DNA of 64,000 bases from Gammaproteobacteria bacterium (GTDB lineage: Bacteria; Pseudomonadota; Gammaproteobacteria; Burkholderiales; Thiobacillaceae): the NCBI GenBank assembly GCA_018820765.1, contig JAHJNN010000006.1, positions 27,921 to 91,920 of the forward strand, in the 5' to 3' direction. A program made the position numbers and the translations under genes. Numbering within the stretch: the stretch's first letter is position 1; each line of letters begins with the position of its first letter. The notes beneath the pieces are model-generated. The model was not told the DNA's origin, did no database searches, and was given only the letters and a program-made list of their open reading frames with translations. Positions 36,937-46,468 of this stretch are shown piece after piece.

Positions 36937-39306
36937 ATGAAGCGTGAGCCGGCCTCGAATTTCAATCTGCGGTCGAGGCTTTTCATGATCGTGGCCGTGG
37001 CACTCGGTGCCATGGCTCTGATCGCCACGCTTGCGCTGATGGACGAGCGCTCCCGCCTGATGGAAGACCGCGCAGTCAAGACCCGTCATCTGGTCGAATC
37101 CGCCCATGGCGTGCTCGTGCACTTCCACGCGTTGCAACAGCGCGGCGAACTGACCGAGGGCGAGGCAAAGCGCGCTGCCCTCGACACGATCCGGACGATG
37201 CGCTACGACAACAGCGAATATTTCTGGATCAACGACCTTGAGCCGCGCATGGTGATGCATCCCGTGATGCCTGAACTGGATGGCAAGGACCTGTCGGACT
37301 TCACGGATCCGAACGGCAAGCGGCTGTTTGTCGAATTCGTCGACACCGTCAGGAAAAGCGGCGCGGGGTTTGTCGATTACCTATGGCCGAAACCGGGCCT
37401 CACCCGGCCCGTTCCGAAAATTTCCTATGTGAAAGGCTTTTCTCCCTGGGGATGGGTCATCGGTTCGGGCATTTATATCGACGATGTGAACCGCATTTTC
37501 TGGGATGCGATGCGATGGCAGGTGGGCATCATTGCCGTTGCCATCCTGTTGCTCGGCGGCTTGATGGCACTGGTGGCGCGCCGGGTCGAGCGGGAAATCA
37601 ACGGCTATGCCGCGAAGCTTGCCCGGTCCAATGCCGAGTTGTGCCAGGCGGCGACCGTCTTCGAAAACACGAAGGAGGGCGTGATGATTGCCGATGCCGC
37701 CAACCGCGTCGTCGCCGTCAACCGTGCGTTCGTCGAGATTACCGGCTACGGCGCGGACGAACTCATCGGCCGCACGCCGGAGGTGCTCCGTTCCAGTCGG
37801 CAGGATGAGGCCTTTTACCGGCGCATCGGAGAAGCGATCAAGGAGCATGGGCACTGGCAGGGCGAACTCTGGGACCGCCGCAAGAACGGCGAGGACTATC
37901 CGGCGTGGCTCAGCATCAGCGTCGTCAAGGATGACGGTGGCCAGGTGACCCATCATGTCAGCGTATTTTCCGATATCACCGTTCTCAAGGAATCCGAGGC
38001 CAGGCTGGATCGACTGGCCCACCACGACCCGCTGACCGGCCTGCCCAACCGGCTGCTGCTCAATGCGCGCACCGAGCACGCGTTGGCCAGGGCGCGCAGG
38101 AACGAGAAGCAAATGGCGGTGTTGTTTCTCGACCTCGACCGCTTCAAATACATCAACGACACCCTGGGACACCCCGCAGGCGACCTGCTCCTACAGCAAG
38201 TGGCCGAGCGCCTCAGGAAATGCGTACGGGACGAAGACACCATCAGCCGCCTGGGCGGCGACGAGTTCACCGTCGTGCTGGAGGATTTGGACGACGCCGG
38301 GGCGGCGAGCACCGTGGCCCGGAAAATCCTCGGCGCGCTATCCGAAAAAGCTGTCCTGTTCGGGCGCGAGGTATTTGTTACGTGCAGCATCGGCATCAGC
38401 CTCTACCCGCGGGACGGCGAAGACATCGTGACCCTGTTCAAGAACGCGGACAGCGCGCTGTACCGCGCCAAGGATCAGGGGCGGGACACGTACCAGTTCT
38501 ATACCGAGGAGCTGACCACCCTGGCGGTCGAGCGCCTGGAACTGGAAAACGATTTGCGCCACGCTCTGGAGACGGGCGAACTGCTGGTCCACTACCAGCC
38601 CCAGGTCAATCTGCGCAGTGGCAGGATCACCGGCATGGAAGCGCTGGCGCGCTGGCAGCATCCGCGCCGCGGGCTGCTCATGCCGGCCGATTTCATTCCG
38701 CTGGCCGAGGAAACCGGGCTGATCGTTCCGCTCGGCGAATGGGTGCTCCGCACCGCCTGCTTTCAGGCCAAGGCCTGGCTGGATGCCGGCCTGAGCACGG
38801 CGCCGGTCGCAGTCAACCTGTCGCCCCGGCAGTTCCGGCAAAAGGATCTGGTGGAACGGATTGCCGGAATCGTGCAGGAAAGCGGACTGCCGCCGGACCA
38901 ACTGGAACTCGAAATCACCGAGGGGCTGGTGATGTTCAATGTGGAAGCAAGCGTCACCCTGATGGGCCGGCTGAAAGACCTGGGGGTGCGCTTTTCGATC
39001 GATGATTTTGGCACCGGCTATTCCTCGCTGAGCTATCTCAAGCGCTTTCCTATCGACAAGATCAAGATTCACCAGTCATTTGTGCAGAACATCACCACCG
39101 ATCCGGAAGACGCCGCCATTTCCTCAGCCATCATTTCCCTGACCCACAGCATGAAGCGCAAGGCGATCGCCGAGGGGGTGGAAACCGACGCGCAGCGCGA
39201 ATTCCTTTTGTCGCACCACTGTGACGAAATCCAGGGCCATCATTTCAGCAAACCCGCGCCGGCGGACGAGATCGAACGCCTGCTGCGGGAAATGATGGTT
39301 CACTGA
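36937..39306 (+). CDS. Cache/PAS/GGDEF/EAL protein (c-di-GMP turnover)
   Basis: 789 residues. Two membrane segments (residues 15-35 and about 190-210) enclose a single Cache domain (DNSEYFWINDLEPRMVMHPV, then FSPWGWVIGSGIYIDD). A PAS domain (235-345), a GGDEF domain (355-515) with SRLGGDEFTVV and an RxxD site (RDED), and an EAL domain (530-780) with EALARW, EITEGL and DDFGTGYSS follow. In the EAL motif KIKIHQSF the usual Asp after Lys-Ile is His. Both enzyme domains otherwise look intact. It is the last gene of the signalling operon, 10 bases after the phosphodiesterase. Confidence 0.93.
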   Translation: MKREPASNFNLRSRLFMIVAVALGAMALIATLALMDERSRLMEDRAVKTRHLVESAHGVLVHFHALQQRGELTEGEAKRAALDTIRTMRYDNSEYFWINDLEPRMVMHPVMPELDGKDLSDFTDPNGKRLFVEFVDTVRKSGAGFVDYLWPKPGLTRPVPKISYVKGFSPWGWVIGSGIYIDDVNRIFWDAMRWQVGIIAVAILLLGGLMALVARRVEREINGYAAKLARSNAELCQAATVFENTKEGVMIADAANRVVAVNRAFVEITGYGADELIGRTPEVLRSSRQDEAFYRRIGEAIKEHGHWQGELWDRRKNGEDYPAWLSISVVKDDGGQVTHHVSVFSDITVLKESEARLDRLAHHDPLTGLPNRLLLNARTEHALARARRNEKQMAVLFLDLDRFKYINDTLGHPAGDLLLQQVAERLRKCVRDEDTISRLGGDEFTVVLEDLDDAGAASTVARKILGALSEKAVLFGREVFVTCSIGISLYPRDGEDIVTLFKNADSALYRAKDQGRDTYQFYTEELTTLAVERLELENDLRHALETGELLVHYQPQVNLRSGRITGMEALARWQHPRRGLLMPADFIPLAEETGLIVPLGEWVLRTACFQAKAWLDAGLSTAPVAVNLSPRQFRQKDLVERIAGIVQESGLPPDQLELEITEGLVMFNVEASVTLMGRLKDLGVRFSIDDFGTGYSSLSYLKRFPIDKIKIHQSFVQNITTDPEDAAISSAIISLTHSMKRKAIAEGVETDAQREFLLSHHCDEIQGHHFSKPAPADEIERLLREMMVH

Positions 39307-39501
39307 GCCCGTTCATATCTTGTCTTTGGGTTTTCGGCCATTCCATCGTTGATGGTATGAACGTGTAGATCGAGTTGATTGACATGCTTTAAAAAACCCA
39401 TGTAAGTTTCGCTCCACACACTGGCCAACGCAAAGTACGTCGGCCGATCTTGCGGAAAACTGTAAAAAAGAATTCAACCATGCAGCCTTTGGGAGAGCCG
39501 C

Positions 39502-42399
39502 ATGCACTACAGTTTTGCCGTAAATCGCCAACCGTCCGGTGTGCCCAGCAAGTGGATATCGACCCTCCTTGGGATGGGCGCTTCCATTCTCTCGTCATTC
39601 GCCGCCTACGCTGCCGTTACGGTTGGCGCCACCCCCGGCAGCCACCAGGTCAGCCCCAGCGGCGCCTTCACCTACAGCATTCCCATTGCCGTTCCCCCCG
39701 GCGTTGCCGGCATCGAACCCAAACTCAGCCTCGCTTACAACAGCCAGGGGGGCAACGGTCTACTAGGCATGGGCTGGAGCTTAAGTGGGCTTTCCGTCAT
39801 CCACCGCTGCCCCAGGACAGTCGCTCAAGACGGAGTGCTCGGCGGCGTCAACTACGATGCCAACGATCGCTACTGCCTCGATGGCCAGCGCCTTGTGGCC
39901 GTCAATGGCAGCTACGGCGCCAACGCCACCGAATACCGTACCGAGTCCGAAAGCCACAGTCGCATCGTCAGCTACGGCAGCCAGGGCAGCGGCCCTGGCT
40001 GGTGGAAAGTCTGGACCAAGAGCGGTCAGATCATCGAATACGGCAACACCGCCGATTCCAAGATCGAAGCCCAAGGCAAAACGGAAGTCATGCTGTGGGC
40101 CCTGAACAAGCTCACTGACACCGTCAGCAACTACCTCACCGTTACTTACACCGAAGATAACCCCAACGGCCAGTATTACCCTGATCGTATCGATTACACC
40201 GGCAATACCAACGCCGGCAAAGCGCCTCAGAACTCCGTACGGTTCGTCTACGAAACCCGATCTGACATTGTTCCAGCCTACCACGCCGGCTCGCTTAGCA
40301 AGGTCACCGTCCGGCTGACCAATGTGCAGAGCTATGCGGGAGGCACCATGAGCCGGGATTACCGGTTGGCGTATGAATTGAGTCCGACGACGCAGCGCAC
40401 GCGATTGGTCAACCTCACGGAGTGCGAAGGAGGAGGTGGGTGCTTGCCAGCCACAATAGTGGAATGGCAACAAACTGCTGTTAGCTATCAGGGAGTGGCT
40501 ACGGGGATTCTTGCTGCACGCGACAGCGCGATGCTTTTTCCGGCGGATGCAAATGGTGATGGCAAAACGGACATCATTTATCAACCAAAATCGACAGGCG
40601 GTATATGTCCAGGCTCACAGCCTGCAGTCTTTTTTTCAGAAGGAGAAAGCTTCGGTGCGGCGCAATGCTTGGGCTTTGATGCGGCGTTCTCCAATTCCGT
40701 TTTGAAAATCGGCGATTTCAACGGCGATGGTAAGGCAGACATCCTTTATCAATCCCTGACTTCATCTGGACTTTGTGGTGCGCAACTAGCCATTTTTACT
40801 TCAACTGGCATTGGTGTTGAGCCAAAACAGTGTCTAGGTTTTGACGTATTGCAAGACCCGGTTTACATTTATCAAGCTGAACTGTTGATCGGTGACGTGA
40901 ATGGCGATGGCCGTTCCGACTTGGTTATTCAATCTGGTCAACCGGATATCTGCAATGGGGGCATGAGCCCCGCACTTTTTCTGGCAAACGGAACAGGCTT
41001 CGATCCTGTCCGGTGCACAGGGGGCAGCGCTAACCCATATAGCAGCGCTAGGCCATATGGTGGAAAACTGTCCTTGGCTGATCTCAATGGCGACGGGAAG
41101 GCGGATTTAATCTGGCAGCAGAGGATGAATCGGCTATGGGTTGCTCCCTCATGCCTTGGCAGTGAAATGGGCGTGTTTTACTCTACTGGGGAGAGTTTCA
41201 ACCAAATTGAGTGTCTGGGTTTCGTTTCTTATCCTCCAGATACGTTTGCTCTTTTCACTACGTACTATTCAATCGCGCTCGTAAACGATAGCAATGGTGA
41301 TGGAGTGGCCGATATCATCGTTCAGCCCTATTCGGCGGGCCCCGTTAACTTATGCCAAGGCGCCCAGCCTGCGCTGCTTGTTTCAGACGGGAAGAAAGTT
41401 GCGAAACAGTGTTTAGGCTTTGACGCGGGCTACAGTTCCACTAGCTTGTCGGTAGCGGATATGAACGGGGATGGAAAATCTGACCTTATCTATCAAGGCA
41501 ACACAAACGGAGGATTGTGCGGCGCAGGTCAAGCGGGGATCGTCACGTCAAATGGCAATGGTTTCAATTCAGTTCAATGCCTGGGTTTTGACGCCAACAA
41601 GGATAATGTCACGCTATTTGCCTCTGACGTGAATGGGGATGGCAAGCCTGACTTGATTTACCAGCCTCCCGCGACATCAGGAAATTTTGGTGCAGGTGTG
41701 GTCGGGGTGTATCTGGGGCAAGCAGGAGCCCATCAGGATCTTCTGATTTCGGTAGCAACTGGTTCAGGCGCATCCGTCATCCCCACCTACAAACCCCTCA
41801 CCGACGGCAGCGTCTACGCCAAAGACACCACAGCCGTATATCCCTACGTCGATATCCAGGCCCCGATATATGTGGCCGCTAGCGTGTCAATCAGCGACGG
41901 CACCGGCGGCAATGCCGTAACGAACTACGGCTATGCCGGCGCCAAATCCCACCAGCTTGGTGGCGGCTTCCTTGGATTCCGACAGGTCACGGCCCACGAC
42001 CCCCAGGCGCGCATCCGTAGCACCACCACCTACCGCCAAGACTACCCCTACCACGGCCAGCCACTGACTTCACAAAAGGTGACCGATAGCGGCGTCCTGC
42101 TGAGCGAGAGCCTCATCACCTACACCGACCAGTTGCTCAATCCCGGCCTGAGTCCAACCTGGCATCAGTCGTTGCCCACCCACACGGTCGAATCCAGTCA
42201 TGAACTGACCGGGGCGCTGATCAGCACCGTGATCACCGACACCCAATACGACCCCTACGGCAATCCCACCTCGATCGTGGTGAACTCGGGCGGGGGCTAC
42301 AGCAAAACCACCACCAACCTCTACGACAACGTCGTCGATCCTGATCGATGGTTCCTCGGCCGGCTGCGCCGCAGCACCGTCAACAGCGTCACGCCATAA
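39502..42399 (+). CDS. secreted SpvB-domain protein with FG-GAP repeats
   Basis: 965-residue exported protein. After a signal-like segment (LLGMGASILSSFAAYAAVTV) comes the SpvB N-terminal domain (residues 45-300; PGSHQVSPSGAFTYSIPIAV, then GLLGMGWSLSGLSVIHRCP). Residues 345-745 hold seven FG-GAP/VCBS calcium-binding motifs of the form DxNGDGxxD. In six repeats these are accompanied by two Cys, one near the start and one in QCLGFD or a variant. The C-terminal part (760-965) resembles TcdB/RHS shell sequence. GGGAGAG precedes the ATG. It forms a pair with the RHS gene 12 bases downstream. The repeat region is AT-richer than its flanks. Confidence 0.88.
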   Translation: MHYSFAVNRQPSGVPSKWISTLLGMGASILSSFAAYAAVTVGATPGSHQVSPSGAFTYSIPIAVPPGVAGIEPKLSLAYNSQGGNGLLGMGWSLSGLSVIHRCPRTVAQDGVLGGVNYDANDRYCLDGQRLVAVNGSYGANATEYRTESESHSRIVSYGSQGSGPGWWKVWTKSGQIIEYGNTADSKIEAQGKTEVMLWALNKLTDTVSNYLTVTYTEDNPNGQYYPDRIDYTGNTNAGKAPQNSVRFVYETRSDIVPAYHAGSLSKVTVRLTNVQSYAGGTMSRDYRLAYELSPTTQRTRLVNLTECEGGGGCLPATIVEWQQTAVSYQGVATGILAARDSAMLFPADANGDGKTDIIYQPKSTGGICPGSQPAVFFSEGESFGAAQCLGFDAAFSNSVLKIGDFNGDGKADILYQSLTSSGLCGAQLAIFTSTGIGVEPKQCLGFDVLQDPVYIYQAELLIGDVNGDGRSDLVIQSGQPDICNGGMSPALFLANGTGFDPVRCTGGSANPYSSARPYGGKLSLADLNGDGKADLIWQQRMNRLWVAPSCLGSEMGVFYSTGESFNQIECLGFVSYPPDTFALFTTYYSIALVNDSNGDGVADIIVQPYSAGPVNLCQGAQPALLVSDGKKVAKQCLGFDAGYSSTSLSVADMNGDGKSDLIYQGNTNGGLCGAGQAGIVTSNGNGFNSVQCLGFDANKDNVTLFASDVNGDGKPDLIYQPPATSGNFGAGVVGVYLGQAGAHQDLLISVATGSGASVIPTYKPLTDGSVYAKDTTAVYPYVDIQAPIYVAASVSISDGTGGNAVTNYGYAGAKSHQLGGGFLGFRQVTAHDPQARIRSTTTYRQDYPYHGQPLTSQKVTDSGVLLSESLITYTDQLLNPGLSPTWHQSLPTHTVESSHELTGALISTVITDTQYDPYGNPTSIVVNSGGGYSKTTTNLYDNVVDPDRWFLGRLRRSTVNSVTP

Positions 42400-42411
42400 G
42401 GGGAGAAGACC

Positions 42412-45400
42412 ATGCGTAGCCTATTGATGGGTCTGATCCTGGCGTTGACCCTGCCTGCCTGGGGCGCGACCTCGACCCGCGTCTCCTCCTTCGAATACGA
42501 TCCCAACACCGGCCTGCTGGTCAAGGAAACCATCGAGCCCGACCAGCCGCAAATGCGGCTTGACACGACCTATGCCTACGACGCTTTCGGCAACCGCACC
42601 AGCATCACCGTCAGCTCGCCGGCCACCGGCACCGCGGCGATTGTGTCCCGCACCACGATCACCACGTACGACGCCAACGGCCAGTTCCCCGTCACCGTCA
42701 GCAACGCCCTCGGCCACGCCGAATCCAAAACCTACGACCCCCGCTTCGGCGCCGTCGCGAGCCTCACCGGCCCCAACGGCCTCACCACGACTTGGCAATA
42801 CGATGGTTTCGGCCGCAAGACGCGCGAGACGCGGGCGGACGGCACGTTTACCCAGTGGATCTATGACGTCTGCGACGCCGCCTGTCCGGCCAACGGGGTC
42901 TATCGCATCGTCACCCAGGTGTATGGTGGAGGCATCCAGAGCGCCCCGGCCTCAGCTGCCTACTTCGACAGCCTGAACCGCCAACTCCGCTCCGCCACCC
43001 AGGGCTTCGATGGAAGCTGGGTCTACAAGGACACCGAATACGACAACCAGGGACGCGTGCAAAAAGTCTCGCGCCCCTATTTCGCCGGCCAGCCCGTCTA
43101 TTGGGTCACCAGCGAATACGACGACCTCGGCCGCGTCGTCAAAGTGTACGAGCCGGATGATCCCGACACCGCCGCGCTCAGCGTCGAGTACAACGGCCTG
43201 ACCGTCTCCCGCACCAACCGCAAAGGGCAGATCACCACCGAAGTCAAAAACAGCCAGGGGCAGAAAGTCAGCGTCACCGACGCGATGGGCAATGTCACCA
43301 CCTACGCCTACGACCCTTTCGGCAACCTTGCCCGCACCACCGACCCTGCCGGCAACCAGATCGTCAACGTCTACGACAGCCGCGGCCGCAAGACCCAGAC
43401 CGCCGACCCCGACCTCGGGTTGTGGACCTACGAATACAACGCCCTTGGCGAACTGGTGAAGCAGACCGACGCCAAGAATCAGGCCACCACCATGACCTAC
43501 GACAAGCTCGGCCGCATGACCAGGCGGACCGAGCCGGGCCTGACCAGCGACTGGATTTACGACACCGCCGCCAAGGGCGTAGGCAAACTTCATCAGGCCC
43601 AGACCAGCGCCGGCTACATCCGTACCCACAGCTACGACGCACTGGGCCGGCCCAGCCAGACCCAGACCAACATGGGCACGGGCAATCCGCTGCTGACAAG
43701 CTCGGCCACGTACGACACCGCCGGCCGCGCCGCAACCAGCACCTACCCCAGCGGTCTGGTTGTGAAGCAGGTTTACAACGCCCTGGGATACCTGGCCGAA
43801 GTCAGAAACAACTCGACCAATGCCCTGTATTGGCGTGCTGACCTGATGGACGCCGAAGGTCATGTCACCAAGGAAACTTACGGCAATGGCGTCGTCACCG
43901 AGCGCGGCTACCAGGCCGACACCGGCCGCCTGCAAAACATCACCGGCTACCTGGGCGCCAGCCAGATTCAGGGCCATGCCTACGTTTACGACACCATCGG
44001 CAACGTTACCATCGTCGCCGACGGCCCCGGCAGCCAGCTCGAAATCCGTGGCGGCTACGATGGCCTCAATCGCCTGACGCAGGTTGAAACCTATCTCAAC
44101 GGCGGTGCCAGCACCGAGAACATCGCCTACAACGCCCTGGGCAACATCACCAGCAAGACCGGCGTCGGCACCTACGCCTATGGCGACCCTCTGCACAAAC
44201 ACGCCGTCACCGCCGTCACCGGCGGGCCGGTGAATCTGAGCTACATCTACGACGCCAACGGCAATCTCACCTCCGGTGCGGGCCGCAACATCGCCTGGAC
44301 TGCCTGGAACATGCCCGCCAGCATCACCAGTGGCGGCCAGACCCAAAGCTGGCTCTACGACTCCGAGCACAGCCGCTACAAACTCACTGCGTCCGGCCGC
44401 ACCACCTGGTATTTAAACCCCAGCGTTCATACCGGCGGGCACTATGAACGAACCATCTACACCAGCGGCACCGTCGAACACCGCCACACCCTGTATGGCG
44501 GCGGCAAAGCCATTGGCGAGGTGCTGACCTTCGATGGCGGCGCACCCAGCCAGACCCGCTATTTCCATGGCGACCAGCAGGGCTCCATTACCGCCGTCAC
44601 CGACCAGAACGGCGTCGTCGTTACACGGTTCAGGTACGACCCCTGGGGCAAGCAAACCATCGTTCTCGGCAGCAACACCGGCATCGACCAAACCCGGCAG
44701 GGCCATACCGCGCACGAAATGCTCGATAGCGGGCTGACCCACATGAACGGGCGGCTGTACGACCCGGCCCTGAGTCGCTTCGTCAGTGCTGACCCGTATA
44801 TCCAGTCACCGTTCGACCTGCAAAGCCTGAATCGGTATAGCTATGTGTTTAATAACCCAATGGGTAATACAGATCCGTCTGGGTATTGGAGTTTTAAGAA
44901 CTTCTTGAAAGCAAGCTTTAAATTTTCTATAGCCCCCACCTTAAAGAACACCTTTGAATCTATTCGCAATCAACCTGGCCAGCAGTATGTAGACCGATAC
45001 ATCATGACCCACCCGTGGGCCTATGCGGTTGGGCAAGCAGCAGCTACCTACTTCACTGCTATCTGTGGTGGGTGTGGAGGGGCGGCATGGTCTTCGTATT
45101 ATGGGTATGTGGCCACGGGGTCAGTGAATTCAGCGCTCAGGACGGGAGCGATCTCATATGTAACAACATATGCTTTCAGCTATGTGGATGGACTGAAGGG
45201 ATTGTCGGGTGTGGAAAAAGTACTCGCGAATGGCGTAGTTGGTGGCGTGTCGGCAGAGTTGCAGGGGGGGTCTTTTGCGGACGGATTCAAATATGCCGGC
45301 CTAAGTTCAGCCGTAAGCCAACTTTATCAGGGCGTTGTCGGAAACAAAGTCAACCCAGAGCCCGGAATAAACCCCGACGGCAAGAATATTCCCAGCTGTA

Positions 45401-45756
45401 ATGGATCCGGCTGCCAGTATACATTTGACCCGAATGGGCAAATACCCGAGCCAATTCGCGCTGCCAACGTAAATATTATGGGTACAAATGATGGAATAAT
45501 TGGCAACGCGAATGACTTCAGAAACTTCTTTAAGCAAGGTGGATTGTTAGGGCGCATAACGAATGCAGTAATCCCACTAGGGAATGCCACTGGAATGTTC
45601 CATGACACACTTTTTGGCCCCCAATTCGGATTGACACCGTATTTCAATACTCTTACTAATTGGGGAACAATGTTGCCGGTTGCTGCAATTACTATCGGAG
45701 CATTCCTTGAGGGTGCCCCGGCGGTTAGCTTGGCGGTAGATCGCGCGCGGCGATGA
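42412..45756 (+). CDS. secreted RHS/YD-repeat protein with variable C-terminal tip
   Basis: 1114 residues. A Sec signal (MRSLLMGLILALTLPAWG) is followed by more than ten YD repeats (AYDAFGNRTSIT, YDPFGNLARTTDPAGN, YDANGNLTSGAG). The RHS core boundary is RLYDPALSRFVSADPYIQSP, ending NPMGNTDPSGYW at about residue 824. Beyond it the last 290 residues change character: codon usage becomes AT-richer, with a Gly/Ala-rich hydrophobic stretch (residues 870-930) and a C-terminal FHDTLFGPQFGLTPYFNTLT segment. I know no enzymatic domain in this tip. It is exported by Sec, unlike T6SS-delivered RHS proteins. Confidence 0.9.
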   Translation: MRSLLMGLILALTLPAWGATSTRVSSFEYDPNTGLLVKETIEPDQPQMRLDTTYAYDAFGNRTSITVSSPATGTAAIVSRTTITTYDANGQFPVTVSNALGHAESKTYDPRFGAVASLTGPNGLTTTWQYDGFGRKTRETRADGTFTQWIYDVCDAACPANGVYRIVTQVYGGGIQSAPASAAYFDSLNRQLRSATQGFDGSWVYKDTEYDNQGRVQKVSRPYFAGQPVYWVTSEYDDLGRVVKVYEPDDPDTAALSVEYNGLTVSRTNRKGQITTEVKNSQGQKVSVTDAMGNVTTYAYDPFGNLARTTDPAGNQIVNVYDSRGRKTQTADPDLGLWTYEYNALGELVKQTDAKNQATTMTYDKLGRMTRRTEPGLTSDWIYDTAAKGVGKLHQAQTSAGYIRTHSYDALGRPSQTQTNMGTGNPLLTSSATYDTAGRAATSTYPSGLVVKQVYNALGYLAEVRNNSTNALYWRADLMDAEGHVTKETYGNGVVTERGYQADTGRLQNITGYLGASQIQGHAYVYDTIGNVTIVADGPGSQLEIRGGYDGLNRLTQVETYLNGGASTENIAYNALGNITSKTGVGTYAYGDPLHKHAVTAVTGGPVNLSYIYDANGNLTSGAGRNIAWTAWNMPASITSGGQTQSWLYDSEHSRYKLTASGRTTWYLNPSVHTGGHYERTIYTSGTVEHRHTLYGGGKAIGEVLTFDGGAPSQTRYFHGDQQGSITAVTDQNGVVVTRFRYDPWGKQTIVLGSNTGIDQTRQGHTAHEMLDSGLTHMNGRLYDPALSRFVSADPYIQSPFDLQSLNRYSYVFNNPMGNTDPSGYWSFKNFLKASFKFSIAPTLKNTFESIRNQPGQQYVDRYIMTHPWAYAVGQAAATYFTAICGGCGGAAWSSYYGYVATGSVNSALRTGAISYVTTYAFSYVDGLKGLSGVEKVLANGVVGGVSAELQGGSFADGFKYAGLSSAVSQLYQGVVGNKVNPEPGINPDGKNIPSCNGSGCQYTFDPNGQIPEPIRAANVNIMGTNDGIIGNANDFRNFFKQGGLLGRITNAVIPLGNATGMFHDTLFGPQFGLTPYFNTLTNWGTMLPVAAITIGAFLEGAPAVSLAVDRARR

Positions 45757-45769
45757 ATCACTTCGACAA

Positions 45770-46105
45770 ATGAGCAATTTGAGAACTGTATCGAAGGTGT
45801 TTTGGTTTGCGCTTATTGCAGTCTCATTGGACGGTTGTGCCAATGAGAAAGCACATGAAAACTTTAAAGCTACGTTGGAGCGCTTCGTAGGTAAAGATAT
45901 TGCGCATGCCCGGAATTTTTTTGGAAGCGATGATATAGAGGTAAAAAAACTTCCAAATGGGCATTCGGAATACAGATTGACAATTCGGTATAAGGGCGGT
46001 AGCTACGGGCCTTGTACGAAGATTTTTGAGGTGGACCCAACGTCTCAAAAAATCCTCCGGGCTGATTTCGTTGGTTCTGAGCACGACTGCATAGTACCAT
46101 TTTAA
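45770..46105 (+). CDS. small lipoprotein, candidate immunity protein for the RHS tip
   Basis: 111-residue protein with a lipoprotein-type signal (VFWFALIAVSLDGC, Cys at residue 23), then a mature part of 88 residues starting ANEKAHENFKATLERF. The mature part is a mix of helix and strand, with two more Cys (GPCTKIF and EHDCIVPF) that could pair. It lies 13 bases after the RHS gene, has the same AT-rich composition as the RHS tip and is on the same strand. That position is the usual place of immunity genes in polymorphic toxin loci, but sequence similarity to a known immunity family is not visible. Confidence 0.7.
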   Translation: MSNLRTVSKVFWFALIAVSLDGCANEKAHENFKATLERFVGKDIAHARNFFGSDDIEVKKLPNGHSEYRLTIRYKGGSYGPCTKIFEVDPTSQKILRADFVGSEHDCIVPF

Positions 46106-46283
46106 AGATAGGTCATAAGAAAGCAAATATGAAGCAAATGGGGCCACCCTGAACTGACCCGCACAACGTCGGGGTCAGGTCTTGCATTAACGCATTTCTC
46201 CTGCAAACGGGCGCATATACGAACGGCTCGCCGGGGACGGGCCTGATCCGACCACACGTTGAGTAAACGACAACCAGGGATGT
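46106..46283. other. gap with decayed-looking sequence
   Basis: 178 bases with no convincing gene. On the minus strand it reads GCAAGACCTGACCCCGACG (about 46167-46185), wording common at the ends of decayed mobile sequences in betaproteobacteria. GC content recovers here from the AT-rich RHS tip to the genome level, so the right border of the accessory island is probably in this gap. Confidence 0.35.
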
Positions 46284-46466
46284 CTAAGTAGGCGAGTCTT
46301 GCTTCTTGGTATTGTCGGTGGTGGTGCCTTTGACAGGTTGCGCCAATCGCAGAAATGCCGCCAGCTCTTCGACCCAGCGCAGTTTTTCCTCGGCCGGCAA
46401 TGCACGAAATGCACGCAAGCGTTCATTGCTGACGTAATAGGTTCGGTTGCATGGATTGAACGCCAT
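46284..46466 (-). CDS. small protein of a nucleotidyltransferase-type module
   Basis: 60-residue ORF beginning MAFNPCNRTYYVSNERLRAF and continuing RALPAEEKLRWVEELAAFLR. The pattern (a short aromatic N-terminus, then SNERLxxFRxLPxExKLxWxEE) recalls small proteins that sit directly after nucleotidyltransferase-fold genes in defence or toxin-type pairs. The ATG follows the remnant of such a gene by two bases after its stop. The partner is broken, so this gene may be a relic, although its own frame is intact. Confidence 0.5.
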   Translation of the reverse strand: MAFNPCNRTYYVSNERLRAFRALPAEEKLRWVEELAAFLRLAQPVKGTTTDNTKKQDSPT

Positions 46467-46468
46467 GC

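Noticed and set aside
42952..44370. 472-codon open frame opposite the RHS gene
   Set aside because: The antisense of YD repeats gives a regular Gly/Val-rich pattern, a known artefact of repeat-rich GC-rich genes.
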